Source: Bacteroidota bacterium (GTDB taxonomy: Bacteria; Bacteroidota; Rhodothermia; JANXDC01). Taken from it: a stretch of DNA of 64,000 nt. The translations under genes were made by a program, and so were the position numbers. Position 1 is the first letter of the stretch, and each line of letters opens with the position of its first letter. The DNA lies in the NCBI GenBank assembly GCA_025998875.1, contig AP024675.1, positions 1,771,549-1,835,548 on the forward strand, given 5' to 3'. Of this stretch, positions 30,940 through 40,563 are shown piece by piece. Under the pieces are notes generated by a model that saw only the letters and a list, made by a program, of their open reading frames with translations, searched no databases and was not told the DNA's origin.

Positions 30940-30949
30940 ATGATATCAT
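30940..30949. promoter_or_regulatory. ATGATATCAT palindrome ahead of the SPFH gene
   Basis: A perfect 10-base palindrome 27 bases before the SPFH ATG, in the promoter region. It is a candidate operator for the co-encoded ribbon-helix-helix protein. No direct evidence links them. Confidence 0.3.
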
Positions 30950-30987
30950 TGTGGCATCTACCTATACGGAATAGGACACGAGGAGTT

Positions 30988-31422
30988 TCACGCTTCCTGG
31001 GCGGCCAGGCGGCGTTTGATCTCGGCCAACAGTCGCCGGTAGATCGCCTCCAGGCCGCGGATGCGCTGCATCCCCAGGGCCTGTGTGAGGCCCAGGCGGT
31101 TGAGCAGGTCCGGGGGAGCAGACCAAATCTCTGCGCCCTCCCGGCCCTCGAAGGCCTCCCGGAGCAGGGCCACAAAGCCCCGCACCGTGGGCGCCTCCCG
31201 GGGTACATCGGCCTGTAGATGGATACGTCCTTGCGCGTCAAGCTCTATCCATAGGTATACCGGAGACTGGCATTCCGGCACGCGGGCCTGCTCGCGGAGG
31301 CTGGCCTGCTCAAGTTCCGGAGGCAGTGGAGGTAGGCGCTCGGAAAGCTCGAGCAACATCTCCAGCCGCGTTCGCTCATCGGCCGAGCCAAAGAGGCGGA
31401 TGAAATCCTGTAAGCTGGGCAT
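30988..31422 (-). CDS. sufE: SufE-like sulfur acceptor
   Basis: SufE, 144 residues, takes persulfide sulfur from the cysteine desulfurase SufS for Fe-S cluster assembly. The acceptor Cys51 lies in VPECQSPVYLW, matching the family VxGCxSxVWL pattern. The rest is the expected alpha/beta fold. No sufS or sufBCD gene is adjacent. A rhodanese-type sulfurtransferase lies just upstream on the same strand, 114 bases away. Confidence 0.9.
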   Translation of the reverse strand: MPSLQDFIRLFGSADERTRLEMLLELSERLPPLPPELEQASLREQARVPECQSPVYLWIELDAQGRIHLQADVPREAPTVRGFVALLREAFEGREGAEIWSAPPDLLNRLGLTQALGMQRIRGLEAIYRRLLAEIKRRLAAQEA

Positions 31423-31536
31423 TTTAAACTCCGGGCCACAGAGAAGCTTACCACCCGCTGGCGGATCCGGTCAAATTCGGACCCGTCCGGCAAAAAACAG
31501 CTGCCCGGCCTGAAGGGCCCTTTTACGGCGGGACGA

Positions 31537-32397
31537 TTACGGATTGGGCCCCTTTTCGATCGGCACCCCCACGAGGTTACCCCACTCGGTCCAGGAGCCA
31601 TCGTAGTTGCGCACACGCTCCAGGCCGAGCAGGTACTTGAGCACAAACCAGGTATGACTGGAGCGCTCCCCGATACGGCAGTAGGTGATGACCTCCTCCT
31701 GGCCCGAAAGCCCCTGCTCTTCTACGTAGATGCGCTCCAATTCCTCCCGACTGCGGAAGGTGCCGTCCTCGCGCACCGCCCGGCTCCAGGGCACATTTAC
31801 GGCCCCGGGGATATGTCCGGCCCGAAGGGCGCCCTCCTGGGGATAATCCGGCATGTGGGTGAGCTCCCCTCGGTATTCCTGGGGGGTGCGCACGTCCACC
31901 AGGGGCCGGCCTGCCCGCATGTGCTCGAGCACTTGATCCCGGAAAGCCCGGATGGAAAGATCCGGATCCCGGGCCACGTAGGGACGAGGAGGGAACTGGG
32001 GCACCTCGCGCGTCAGGGGGCGGCCCTCGGCGATCCATTTCTGCCGACCCCCATCCATGATGCGGCAGTCTTCATGTCCGAAGAGCTTGAAAACCCAGAA
32101 GGCGTAGCAGGCCCACCAGTTGTGCTTGTCCCCATAGAAAACCACGGTCGTGTCGTTTCCGATGCCAAGCCGGCTACAGAGGGCGGCAAAGCGGTCTTTG
32201 TCTATGAAGTCGCGCACGACGGGGTCCTGGAGATCTCGCGTCCAGTCGATGTGCACGGCGTTGGGGATATGCCCCGTATCGTAGAGCAGGACGTCCTCGT
32301 TGGATTCTACCAGGCGGACTCGCTCCGTATCGTGCAGGTGTTCTGCTACCCATTCGGTGCTGACCAGTACCTCCGGATGCGCGTAGGGACGCATCAT
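31537..32397 (-). CDS. Thiosulfate/3-mercaptopyruvate sulfurtransferase (tandem rhodanese)
   Basis: This 286-residue protein has two rhodanese domains (about residues 8-130 and 150-280). The active loop in the second is [11 protein letters not shown] with the catalytic Cys240. CRIGERS is the thiosulfate-type loop rather than the CGSGVTA type of mercaptopyruvate enzymes, so thiosulfate is the likelier donor. AGGAGG stands before the ATG at 32397. A second ATG follows at once and cannot be excluded. Confidence 0.9.
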   Translation of the reverse strand: MMRPYAHPEVLVSTEWVAEHLHDTERVRLVESNEDVLLYDTGHIPNAVHIDWTRDLQDPVVRDFIDKDRFAALCSRLGIGNDTTVVFYGDKHNWWACYAFWVFKLFGHEDCRIMDGGRQKWIAEGRPLTREVPQFPPRPYVARDPDLSIRAFRDQVLEHMRAGRPLVDVRTPQEYRGELTHMPDYPQEGALRAGHIPGAVNVPWSRAVREDGTFRSREELERIYVEEQGLSGQEEVITYCRIGERSSHTWFVLKYLLGLERVRNYDGSWTEWGNLVGVPIEKGPNP

Positions 32398-32467
32398 GTT
32401 GGCCTCCTGATCTAGATTCGGACCAAATTCATACAATTACACGCCTTCCGACCCCCTTTCGGTTCCG

Positions 32468-32499
32468 TTGCCTCCCTGGCCCGGAGGCGGCTAAATTCG
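32468..32499 (+). promoter_or_regulatory. Possible promoter of proS
   Basis: TTG at 32468-32470, 21 bases, then TAAATTCG at 32492-32499, about 50 bases before the proS ATG. The -7 element is only partly like TAnnTTTG. Confidence 0.3.
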
Positions 32500-32532
32500 A
32501 AACCGGCTTTTTACTCAGGCGAAAGCGGATAG

Positions 32533-34023
<1,491 letters not shown>

Positions 34024-34056
34024 TTACACACAGGGTGGTAGCAACTACCAAGGCCT

Positions 34057-35550
34057 ATGCTGGAAGGGTTGAGTCGGGAGCTGGAGCGTTTCTCCGAAGA
34101 GCTGGGGCGGGAGTATTACCTCTCCGGTTCCGGGCAGAAAGAGCAGGCCGAACTGGTGCGCATTTTTGAGCGGCACCCTTCCCTGTTCCGGCTCGATGTA
34201 CTTGAAGCCCTTCGGGCCGAGTATCTGAGCGGTTCCGCCTCTTCGGAAGAGGCCCGGCAGGCCCGGTATCTGGCCCTGGAGCTGCTTTCCGGGCTGGTTT
34301 CCCATCGGTTGCGCGCCGACATAGAGGCGCTGGAGAACGCCGAACTCCAGGCCGAGGTCCGCCTGCCCGGTGGGGAGACAATGCCCTATCGGCAGGCGGC
34401 CGTGGCTATGGTCAATGAGCCCGATCGGACGCGGCGACGACAGCTCTACCGCGCTCGCCTGGCGGTGACCGGAGAGCTCAATCCGCTCCGCATTACCCTG
34501 CACCGGCGCACCCATGAGCTCGTCGAGGCCTTCTGGGGTGCCCCCCTGATCGAGGCCCTCGAGGAGCTCCGGGGGCATTCGCTGGAGGCGCTTCGCCTCA
34601 CCATGGAGCACTTCGCCCGGGAGACGGAAGACCTGTACCGCGATCTCCTGGCCTGGTACGGGCGCAAGCGGCTCGGTCTGGGGCTGGAGGAGCTGGAGCG
34701 GCATGATCTGGCCTATCTGCTTCGGGCGCACGAATACGACGCCTATTTCCCCGCTGAACGGCTTCTGGAGAGCATGCGCCGGTTCCTGCACGCCATGGGG
34801 TTGGATGAAACCGCCCACGGCCGGGTGCGCTTCGACACGGAAGCACGACCCCGAAAAAGCCCCCGTGCCTTCTGCGTGCCCGTTCGGGTGCCGGATGAGA
34901 TCTACCTGGTCGTTCAGCCCCATGGGGGGGTGGAGGACTACAGCGCCTTTCTGCATGAGCTCGGGCATGCCTTGCATTTCGGCTACACACGCCCCGATCT
35001 GCCCTACGCCTTCCGCATGCTCGGAGACAATTCCGTCACGGAAGGCTTCGCCATGACGTTCGATCACCTGCTGCAGGAGCCCGTCTGGCTCTCCCGGGTC
35101 GTCGGAGTGGATCGGTCCCGGGAGGTGTCTCGTTTTCTGCTCTTCCGAGAGCTGGCCCTCCTGCGCCGCTATGCGGGCAAAATCGCCTATGAGCTGGAGC
35201 TCCACAGCCGGCGCGGCGAGCTCATCGGCATGCCGGAGCGCTATGCCGAGTTGCTCGGGCGGTATACGCGGGTGCCCTACGCGCCGGAGGATTTCCTGGC
35301 CGATGTGGACGGGTTTTTCTACATCGCCAACTACCTGCGGGCTTGGATGTTCACGGCCCAGTTGCGCCGGCACCTTATCGAGTCCTTTGATGAGGACTGG
35401 TATCTCAACCCCCGAACAGGGCCTTTTCTGCGGGATCTGTGGGCCCTGGGGCAGACCTATACGGCCGATGAGCTGCTGGATCGCATCGGGGCGGGAGGGA
35501 TGCGTATCGATCCGCTTATCGAGCGCCTGCATGAGGCCTTCAGCGGATGA
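34057..35550 (+). CDS. M3-like zinc metallopeptidase
   Basis: This 497-residue mostly helical protein has HELGH (His300, Glu301, His304) and a third likely ligand, Glu329, in DNSVTEGFAM. This spacing is that of gluzincins of the M3/oligoendopeptidase type. There is no signal peptide, so it probably acts on peptides in the cytoplasm. The M3 assignment rests on the motif, and M32-like or a separate branch is possible. The stop overlaps the next ATG by four bases. Confidence 0.8.
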   Translation: MLEGLSRELERFSEELGREYYLSGSGQKEQAELVRIFERHPSLFRLDVLEALRAEYLSGSASSEEARQARYLALELLSGLVSHRLRADIEALENAELQAEVRLPGGETMPYRQAAVAMVNEPDRTRRRQLYRARLAVTGELNPLRITLHRRTHELVEAFWGAPLIEALEELRGHSLEALRLTMEHFARETEDLYRDLLAWYGRKRLGLGLEELERHDLAYLLRAHEYDAYFPAERLLESMRRFLHAMGLDETAHGRVRFDTEARPRKSPRAFCVPVRVPDEIYLVVQPHGGVEDYSAFLHELGHALHFGYTRPDLPYAFRMLGDNSVTEGFAMTFDHLLQEPVWLSRVVGVDRSREVSRFLLFRELALLRRYAGKIAYELELHSRRGELIGMPERYAELLGRYTRVPYAPEDFLADVDGFFYIANYLRAWMFTAQLRRHLIESFDEDWYLNPRTGPFLRDLWALGQTYTADELLDRIGAGGMRIDPLIERLHEAFSG

Positions 35551-36482
35551 AAACGGCCTTTGTCTATCATCCCCGCTATCTGGAGCACGACACAGGGCCT
35601 GCGCATCCGGAACGCCCGGATCGTCTGCAGGCCATTGTCGAGGAGCTCAAGCGCCGCTCCCTATGGTCGCGTCTGCTGCACATCGAGCCCGAACCGGCCG
35701 AGCGCAAATGGGTGGAGACGGTGCATCCGGCCGCGTACCTGGACCGGCTGGAGGCCTTCTGCCGTAGCAGGGGGGGATATCTGGACCCGGACACGGTCGC
35801 CTCGCCGCAGAGTTTTTCCGTCGCGTTGCTGGCCGCCGGTGGGGTGCTTGCCGCCTGCGATGCGGTGCTCTCGGGCCGCGCGCGCAACGGCTTCTGCGCC
35901 CTCCGTCCACCGGGACATCATGCCGAGCAGGCGCGCGCCATGGGGTTTTGCCTGCTCAACAACGTGGCCATCGGCGCCCGCTATCTGCAGCGGCGCTGGG
36001 GGCTGGAACGTGTGGCCATCGTGGACTGGGATGTGCATCACGGAAACGGCACGCAGGCCATCTTCTACGAAGATCCCACCGTGCTCTTCATCAGCCTGCA
36101 TCAGCATCCCCTTTATCCCGGAACCGGCCTGCGCCAGGAGCGCGGTCAGGGGGCGGGGGAAGGGTATACGTACAATATCCCCTTGCCCCCTGGATCGGGA
36201 GATGCCGACTATGAGCGGGCCGTTCGCGAAGAGGTGATCCCGGCCCTGGAACGCTTTCGTCCGGAGGCGGTGCTCCTGTCGGCCGGCTTTGATGCCCATC
36301 GGCTCGACCCGCTGGCCAACCAGGAGGTGACCGAGTCCGGATTTGCCCGCATGGCCGAACTCGTGCGGCAGGCCGCAGATGCGCTGGCCGGGGGTCGGCT
36401 GATCGCTGTTCTGGAGGGAGGCTATCATCTGCAGGCCCTGGCCCGGAGCGTGGCCGCCTGTTTGGAGTGCTGGATGGCGTGA
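35547..36482 (+). CDS. Histone deacetylase-like amidohydrolase
   Basis: This 311-residue protein belongs to the arginase-deacetylase fold of AcuC/HDAC. Visible catalytic parts are RPPGHHAE (His124-His125), VDWDVHHGNGTQ (Asp160, Asp162, His164) and LLSAGFDAH with a further metal Asp, then LEGGYHL near the end, which carries the Tyr. It may deacetylate small amines, polyamines or proteins. The substrate is unknown. It is translationally coupled on both sides (ATGA in, TGATG out). Confidence 0.92.
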   Translation: MKTAFVYHPRYLEHDTGPAHPERPDRLQAIVEELKRRSLWSRLLHIEPEPAERKWVETVHPAAYLDRLEAFCRSRGGYLDPDTVASPQSFSVALLAAGGVLAACDAVLSGRARNGFCALRPPGHHAEQARAMGFCLLNNVAIGARYLQRRWGLERVAIVDWDVHHGNGTQAIFYEDPTVLFISLHQHPLYPGTGLRQERGQGAGEGYTYNIPLPPGSGDADYERAVREEVIPALERFRPEAVLLSAGFDAHRLDPLANQEVTESGFARMAELVRQAADALAGGRLIAVLEGGYHLQALARSVAACLECWMA

Positions 36483-37291
36483 TGCTGAGGCTTTCGGCTC
36501 TGTACGTCTATCCGGTCAAGTCGTGCCGGGGGTTCTCCCCGCAGGCCTGGATGCTGGAGGCCCGGGGGTTGCGCTGGGATCGGCGTTGGATGTGGGCCAG
36601 TCCGGAGGGGTACATGCTCACACAGCGCCGCCTGCCCCAGATGGCCCGTATTGGCGTTGATCTTCTTTCCGATGGCCTCCAGGTGGCCTATCCGGGGCAG
36701 GATTGCCTTTTCGTGCCTCTGGAGCCCGGACCCGAGGCCAGCTGGCGGGAGGCCACGCTCTGGGGAGAGCGCATCCGGTTGCTGGATCTGGGCTCGGAGC
36801 CGGCCCGGTGGTTTGCCTCCGCGCTCGGGGTTTCGGCGCGTCTGTTGTTTCAGCCCGAGGAGGTGCATCGGGCCGTAGACGAACGCTACGGTCGGCCGGG
36901 CGAGGTGGTCAGCCTGGCCGACGCATATCCCGTGCTTCTGCTCACGGAGGCCTCGCTGCAGATGCTGAGCCAGCAGGTGGGTAGACCCCTATCCGTACTG
37001 CGTTTCCGTCCCAATTTGGTCCTCTCCGGGGCCGAGCCGTTTGCCGAGGACGGCTGGGAACGCCTCCGCATCGGCGATGCGGTGTTGCGCCTCGTCAAAC
37101 CCTGTCGCCGCTGTCTGATTCCCGCCATCGATCCGGATACGGGGCGTATCGAGCGGGAACCGCTCCGGACGTTGGCCGCCTTCCGGCGCTGGAACGGGGG
37201 AATCTGGTTTGGGCAAAACGCCGTGCCCGAGGTAACGGGCATGCTGTATGTGGGACAGGGGGCGGAGGCCGATCTCCGCCCGGGGGCTTGA
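36482..37291 (+). CDS. MOSC-domain protein (YcbX/mARC-like, no ferredoxin domain)
   Basis: This 269-residue protein has the N-terminal beta-barrel domain opening with LYVYPVKSCRG and a MOSC domain with RFRPNLVLSGAEPF and KPCRRCLIPAIDPDTG, where the conserved Cys can bind molybdenum cofactor. YcbX and mARC proteins reduce N-hydroxylated compounds. The C-terminal ferredoxin of YcbX is absent. ATG at 36482 overlaps the previous TGA. A few codons upstream are in frame but lie inside the deacetylase gene. Confidence 0.88.
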   Translation: MLRLSALYVYPVKSCRGFSPQAWMLEARGLRWDRRWMWASPEGYMLTQRRLPQMARIGVDLLSDGLQVAYPGQDCLFVPLEPGPEASWREATLWGERIRLLDLGSEPARWFASALGVSARLLFQPEEVHRAVDERYGRPGEVVSLADAYPVLLLTEASLQMLSQQVGRPLSVLRFRPNLVLSGAEPFAEDGWERLRIGDAVLRLVKPCRRCLIPAIDPDTGRIEREPLRTLAAFRRWNGGIWFGQNAVPEVTGMLYVGQGAEADLRPGA

Positions 37292-37346
37292 AGGAATCTT
37301 GTTCGCCGGAGCATTTTCCAGCGAGTTTCTGATCGGAGCAAGATCC

Positions 37347-38102
37347 ATGGCGTGGTTGCGTGCTGGGGTGGGGGGGCTGATCCTGATCGGGCTGAGCGCC
37401 TGTTCGGGGCCGCAGCAGGTGCGCTGGACCCCGGAGGCGCGGTTTTTTGTTCTGGATAGCTCCGTTCCGACCGATTCAGCCCTTCAGGTTCTTCTTGCCC
37501 CCTACAAGCGGATATACGATTCCGCCCTCGGGCAGGTCATCGGCTATGCGCCTCGGACACTGGAGCGCGGCCGGCCGGAGGGGGCGCTGGGCAATTTCGT
37601 AGCCGATCTCATGCTTCAGTGGGCTCACCACCAATGGCCCGGACGGGTGCACGTGGCGCTGAGCAATTACGGGGGATTGCGCGCCCCTCTCTATGCGGGA
37701 TCCATTACCATCGGGGCGATCTATGAGGTGATGCCCTTCGAGAACACGATGACGCGCCTGGAGTTTACCGGCGCCCAGCTCCTGCGTCTGGCCGATCGGA
37801 TAGCCGAACAGGGCGGGCATCCCATCGCGGGAATGCGGTTCCGCATCCGGAATCGTCGGGCTGAAGAGGTGCGCATCGGCGAAGAGCCGGTGGATCCGGA
37901 TCGGCGCTACGGGCTGGTGACGACCAATTTCGTGGCTGACGGCGGGGATGGGATCCTGACCCCTCTGGGTCCGCCGCTGGAGCGGGAGGATACGATAGTG
38001 CTGTTGCGGGAGGTGATCATCGCCCACATTCGCTCCCTTTTTGCGCGCAACCTGCCTGTAGAAGCCCATCCCGACGGACGCATTTCGGCAGAGGAGGACT
38101 GA
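37347..38102 (+). CDS. 5'-nucleotidase C-terminal domain, as a separate lipoprotein
   Basis: This 251-residue protein starts with a lipoprotein signal ending LSAC (Cys at residue 19), so it should be exported by Sec and lipidated. The body is the substrate-binding 5'-nucleotidase C-terminal domain (GNFVADLM, LSNYGGLRAPLYAG, GAIYEVMPFENT, TNFVADGGDG). The matching catalytic metallophosphatase domain is encoded 550 bases downstream as another gene. Alone this half should bind nucleotide but lacks metal ligands. Confidence 0.88.
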   Translation: MAWLRAGVGGLILIGLSACSGPQQVRWTPEARFFVLDSSVPTDSALQVLLAPYKRIYDSALGQVIGYAPRTLERGRPEGALGNFVADLMLQWAHHQWPGRVHVALSNYGGLRAPLYAGSITIGAIYEVMPFENTMTRLEFTGAQLLRLADRIAEQGGHPIAGMRFRIRNRRAEEVRIGEEPVDPDRRYGLVTTNFVADGGDGILTPLGPPLEREDTIVLLREVIIAHIRSLFARNLPVEAHPDGRISAEED

Positions 38103-38104
38103 TC

Positions 38105-38656
38105 ATGCGAAACCGACTCATCTGGGTTCTACTCGGCCTTGTGGCCCTTGGGGTGGGGTTTTGGCTCGGGGGAGGGCTGCGGGCGCTGCGCTTCCCCTCC
38201 GGATCGGAGGGGGAGGAAGCCATCGGCCGGCCCGCGCCGGAGCTCAGCTTCCAGTCCCTCGGGGAGGCCGATTCCAGGCGCCTTTCCGATTATCGGGGAG
38301 CGGTGGTGCTGCTCAACTTCTGGGCTACGTGGTGTCCGCCCTGTCGGGCCGAGCTGCCCGCGCTGGATCGGCTGGCCGGAGAGTTGGGGCCGCGCGGCCT
38401 ACGGGTGCTGGCCGTATCGGATGAGGATCCCGAGGTGATTCGTCGTTTTCTGAGCGATCGTACCGAGCGGGAGATTGAGTATGGTTTTGTGCGCAGCATA
38501 CCGGCCGAGAGTCCGTTTGCGCTCGCGCTGCGTTATCGACCCGTGAGCGTGCTCATCGACGCGCAGGGCCGGGTGCGCGCCGTAATCATAGGGGCGCAGT
38601 CTTTTGAGGCCTTCCGGCAGATGGTGGAACCCTACTTACCGGGAGCTCGCTCATGA
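38105..38656 (+). CDS. TlpA-like membrane-anchored thioredoxin
   Basis: This 183-residue protein has one N-terminal membrane helix (residues 5-24) and a thioredoxin domain with the active-site WCPPC (Cys77, Cys80) in NFWATWCPPCRAE. TlpA/ResA-type proteins reduce disulfides outside the cytoplasmic membrane, often for cytochrome c maturation. Here it stands between the two halves of a 5'-nucleotidase, with a 2-base gap before and an ATGA overlap after. Confidence 0.92.
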   Translation: MRNRLIWVLLGLVALGVGFWLGGGLRALRFPSGSEGEEAIGRPAPELSFQSLGEADSRRLSDYRGAVVLLNFWATWCPPCRAELPALDRLAGELGPRGLRVLAVSDEDPEVIRRFLSDRTEREIEYGFVRSIPAESPFALALRYRPVSVLIDAQGRVRAVIIGAQSFEAFRQMVEPYLPGARS

Positions 38657-39585
38657 ATCGGCGGTTTTTTCTCCGCAATGCGCTGCGGATCGGTCTGGGG
38701 GGATGGCTGGCCATGCAGCCCTGGGCCCGGTGGGCCGAAGGGGCCCGATCTCGGCGGATCGTGCTCCTGCACACCAACGATGTGCATTCCCGCATCGAGC
38801 CGTTTCCCGATACGGCCGGCGCGCTGGCCGGTCTGGGGGGGGCGGCGCGGCGCGCTACGCTGGTTCGGCGTCTTCGGGCCGAGGAACCGCACGTGCTCCT
38901 GCTCGATGCCGGAGACATCTTTCAAGGGACGGCGTATTTTAATCTCTTCCGGGGCGAGCTGGATTTCCGGGTCATGAGCGCCATAGGCTATGACTTGGCC
39001 ACGCTCGGCAATCATGATTTCGATCTGGGCACGGAGGGGTTGCTCCGGGCCCTTCCCCATGCGCGGTTCGCCTTTCTTTCGGCCAACTATCGTTTCCAGA
39101 GCGAGGCGCTGCGTCAGGCCGTGCGCCCCTATGCAGTGCGCCAGCTCGGAGATATTCGCCTGGGGTTCATCGGCGTGGGCATTGATCTAGAGGGGCTGTT
39201 GCCCGCACCCCTGCGCGCGGATGTGCGTTACGAGGATCCCGTGCCCGTCGTACGGGAGCTCGTCGAGCACCTGCGTCGGCAGGAGCGTTGCCATCTGGTA
39301 ATCGTGCTCTCCCATCTGGGCTATGAGTACACCTCCCAGCAGATAGACGACGTCAAGCTGGCCCGCTCCGTTCCAGGTATCGATCTCATCATCGGGGGGC
39401 ATACGCATACGTTTCTCGATCAGCCCCGGATCATCGAGCACGAGCAGGAGCCCCCCACCTGGATTGTGCAGACCGGCTGGGGTGGGGTACGGCTGGGCCG
39501 GGTGGATTTTCTTTTCGATGCCGAGGGACGTCTGGTGCGCCGCTGGGCGGCCCAGTACGTCTTAGACGGGCGCTGGAGCGCATAG
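38653..39585 (+). CDS. 5'-nucleotidase/2',3'-cyclic phosphodiesterase metallophosphatase domain, Tat-exported
   Basis: This 310-residue protein opens with NRRFFLRN, a twin-arginine motif, followed by a hydrophobic stretch ending near AEGA, so Tat export is likely. The calcineurin-like catalytic domain has HTNDVHSRIEP, AGDIFQG, LGNHDFD, LSHLGYE and GGHTHTF. The C-terminal substrate domain of UshA-type enzymes is absent and is encoded by the lipoprotein gene upstream. The pair probably works together on extracytoplasmic nucleotides. Confidence 0.92.
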   Translation: MNRRFFLRNALRIGLGGWLAMQPWARWAEGARSRRIVLLHTNDVHSRIEPFPDTAGALAGLGGAARRATLVRRLRAEEPHVLLLDAGDIFQGTAYFNLFRGELDFRVMSAIGYDLATLGNHDFDLGTEGLLRALPHARFAFLSANYRFQSEALRQAVRPYAVRQLGDIRLGFIGVGIDLEGLLPAPLRADVRYEDPVPVVRELVEHLRRQERCHLVIVLSHLGYEYTSQQIDDVKLARSVPGIDLIIGGHTHTFLDQPRIIEHEQEPPTWIVQTGWGGVRLGRVDFLFDAEGRLVRRWAAQYVLDGRWSA

Positions 39586-39588
39586 GCC

Positions 39589-40563
39589 GTGTCGGGCTCT
39601 CGCCGCTGGATTGAAGAGCTTACCCGCGCGCTCAAAGCCCGGGCCGCGGAACTCGGCTTTGAGGCCTGCCGAATCGCGCGCGTAGAGCCCCTCGATGAGG
39701 AGGCCCGCCGCCTAGAGGCCTGGCTGCGATCCGGTATGCACGCCTCCATGGCCTGGATGGAGCGGCACTTCGAAGTGCGCGTCGATCCGAGCCGACTTCT
39801 GGAGGGGGCGCGTTCGGTTATCTGCCTGCTGCATTCCTACTACGTTCCCGTGGAACCGGACAGGAGGCCCGAAGTGGGCCGCATCGCCCGATACGCCTGG
39901 GGCGAGGACTACCATGAGGTGCTCAAAGAGAAGCTCTGGGCCCTGTTCGCCTTCCTGGAGGAACGTGTTCCCGGTGTGCGTGGAAGGGCCTTCGTAGACA
40001 GCGGACCTGTGCTGGAGAAGGCCTGGGCGGTGCGCTCCGGTCTGGGCTGGCAGGGGAAAAACAGCAACGTGCTCCATCCCCGGCTGGGTTCGTACTTCTT
40101 CCTAGGGGAGTTGATCGTAGACATCGAGCTTGCCTATGATGGTCCTATCCCCGACCATTGTGGTCGGTGTGCTCGGTGTATTGAGGCCTGTCCCACGGAA
40201 GCCATCGTGGCCCCGTATGTGGTCGATTCCCGCCGCTGCATCTCGTACTGGACGATCGAGCATCGTGGGGAGGAGATCGATCCGGAGGTGGCCCGGCGGA
40301 TGGGAAACTGGATTTTCGGCTGCGATATCTGTCAGGAAGTCTGCCCTTGGAACAAGTTCGCCCGGGCCACAGGGGAGGCACGTTTCCTTCCGCGTCCCGG
40401 GATGACGGATACGCCCCTGGAGGTATGGGAGGAGCTGGACCTGGAGGCGTTTCGAAGGCGTTTTTCCCGAAGCGCGGTAAAACGCGCCAAATTCGAGGGG
40501 TTTTTGCGCAACGTGCGCGCCGCGTTGCGGAATCTGGGCCGCCGTCAGGAGGGGAAGGCATGA
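39589..40563 (+). CDS. queG: Epoxyqueuosine reductase QueG
   Basis: QueG, 324 residues, is the cobalamin and Fe-S dependent enzyme that makes queuosine in tRNA. Two [4Fe-4S] motifs are seen: CGRCARCIEACP and CDICQEVCPWN, with the last cysteines shared. The B12-binding part includes DSGPVLEKAWA and GWQGKNSNV. GTG is the start because it follows the previous gene after three bases. The stop overlaps the subtilase ATG (ATGA). Confidence 0.96.
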   Translation: MSGSRRWIEELTRALKARAAELGFEACRIARVEPLDEEARRLEAWLRSGMHASMAWMERHFEVRVDPSRLLEGARSVICLLHSYYVPVEPDRRPEVGRIARYAWGEDYHEVLKEKLWALFAFLEERVPGVRGRAFVDSGPVLEKAWAVRSGLGWQGKNSNVLHPRLGSYFFLGELIVDIELAYDGPIPDHCGRCARCIEACPTEAIVAPYVVDSRRCISYWTIEHRGEEIDPEVARRMGNWIFGCDICQEVCPWNKFARATGEARFLPRPGMTDTPLEVWEELDLEAFRRRFSRSAVKRAKFEGFLRNVRAALRNLGRRQEGKA

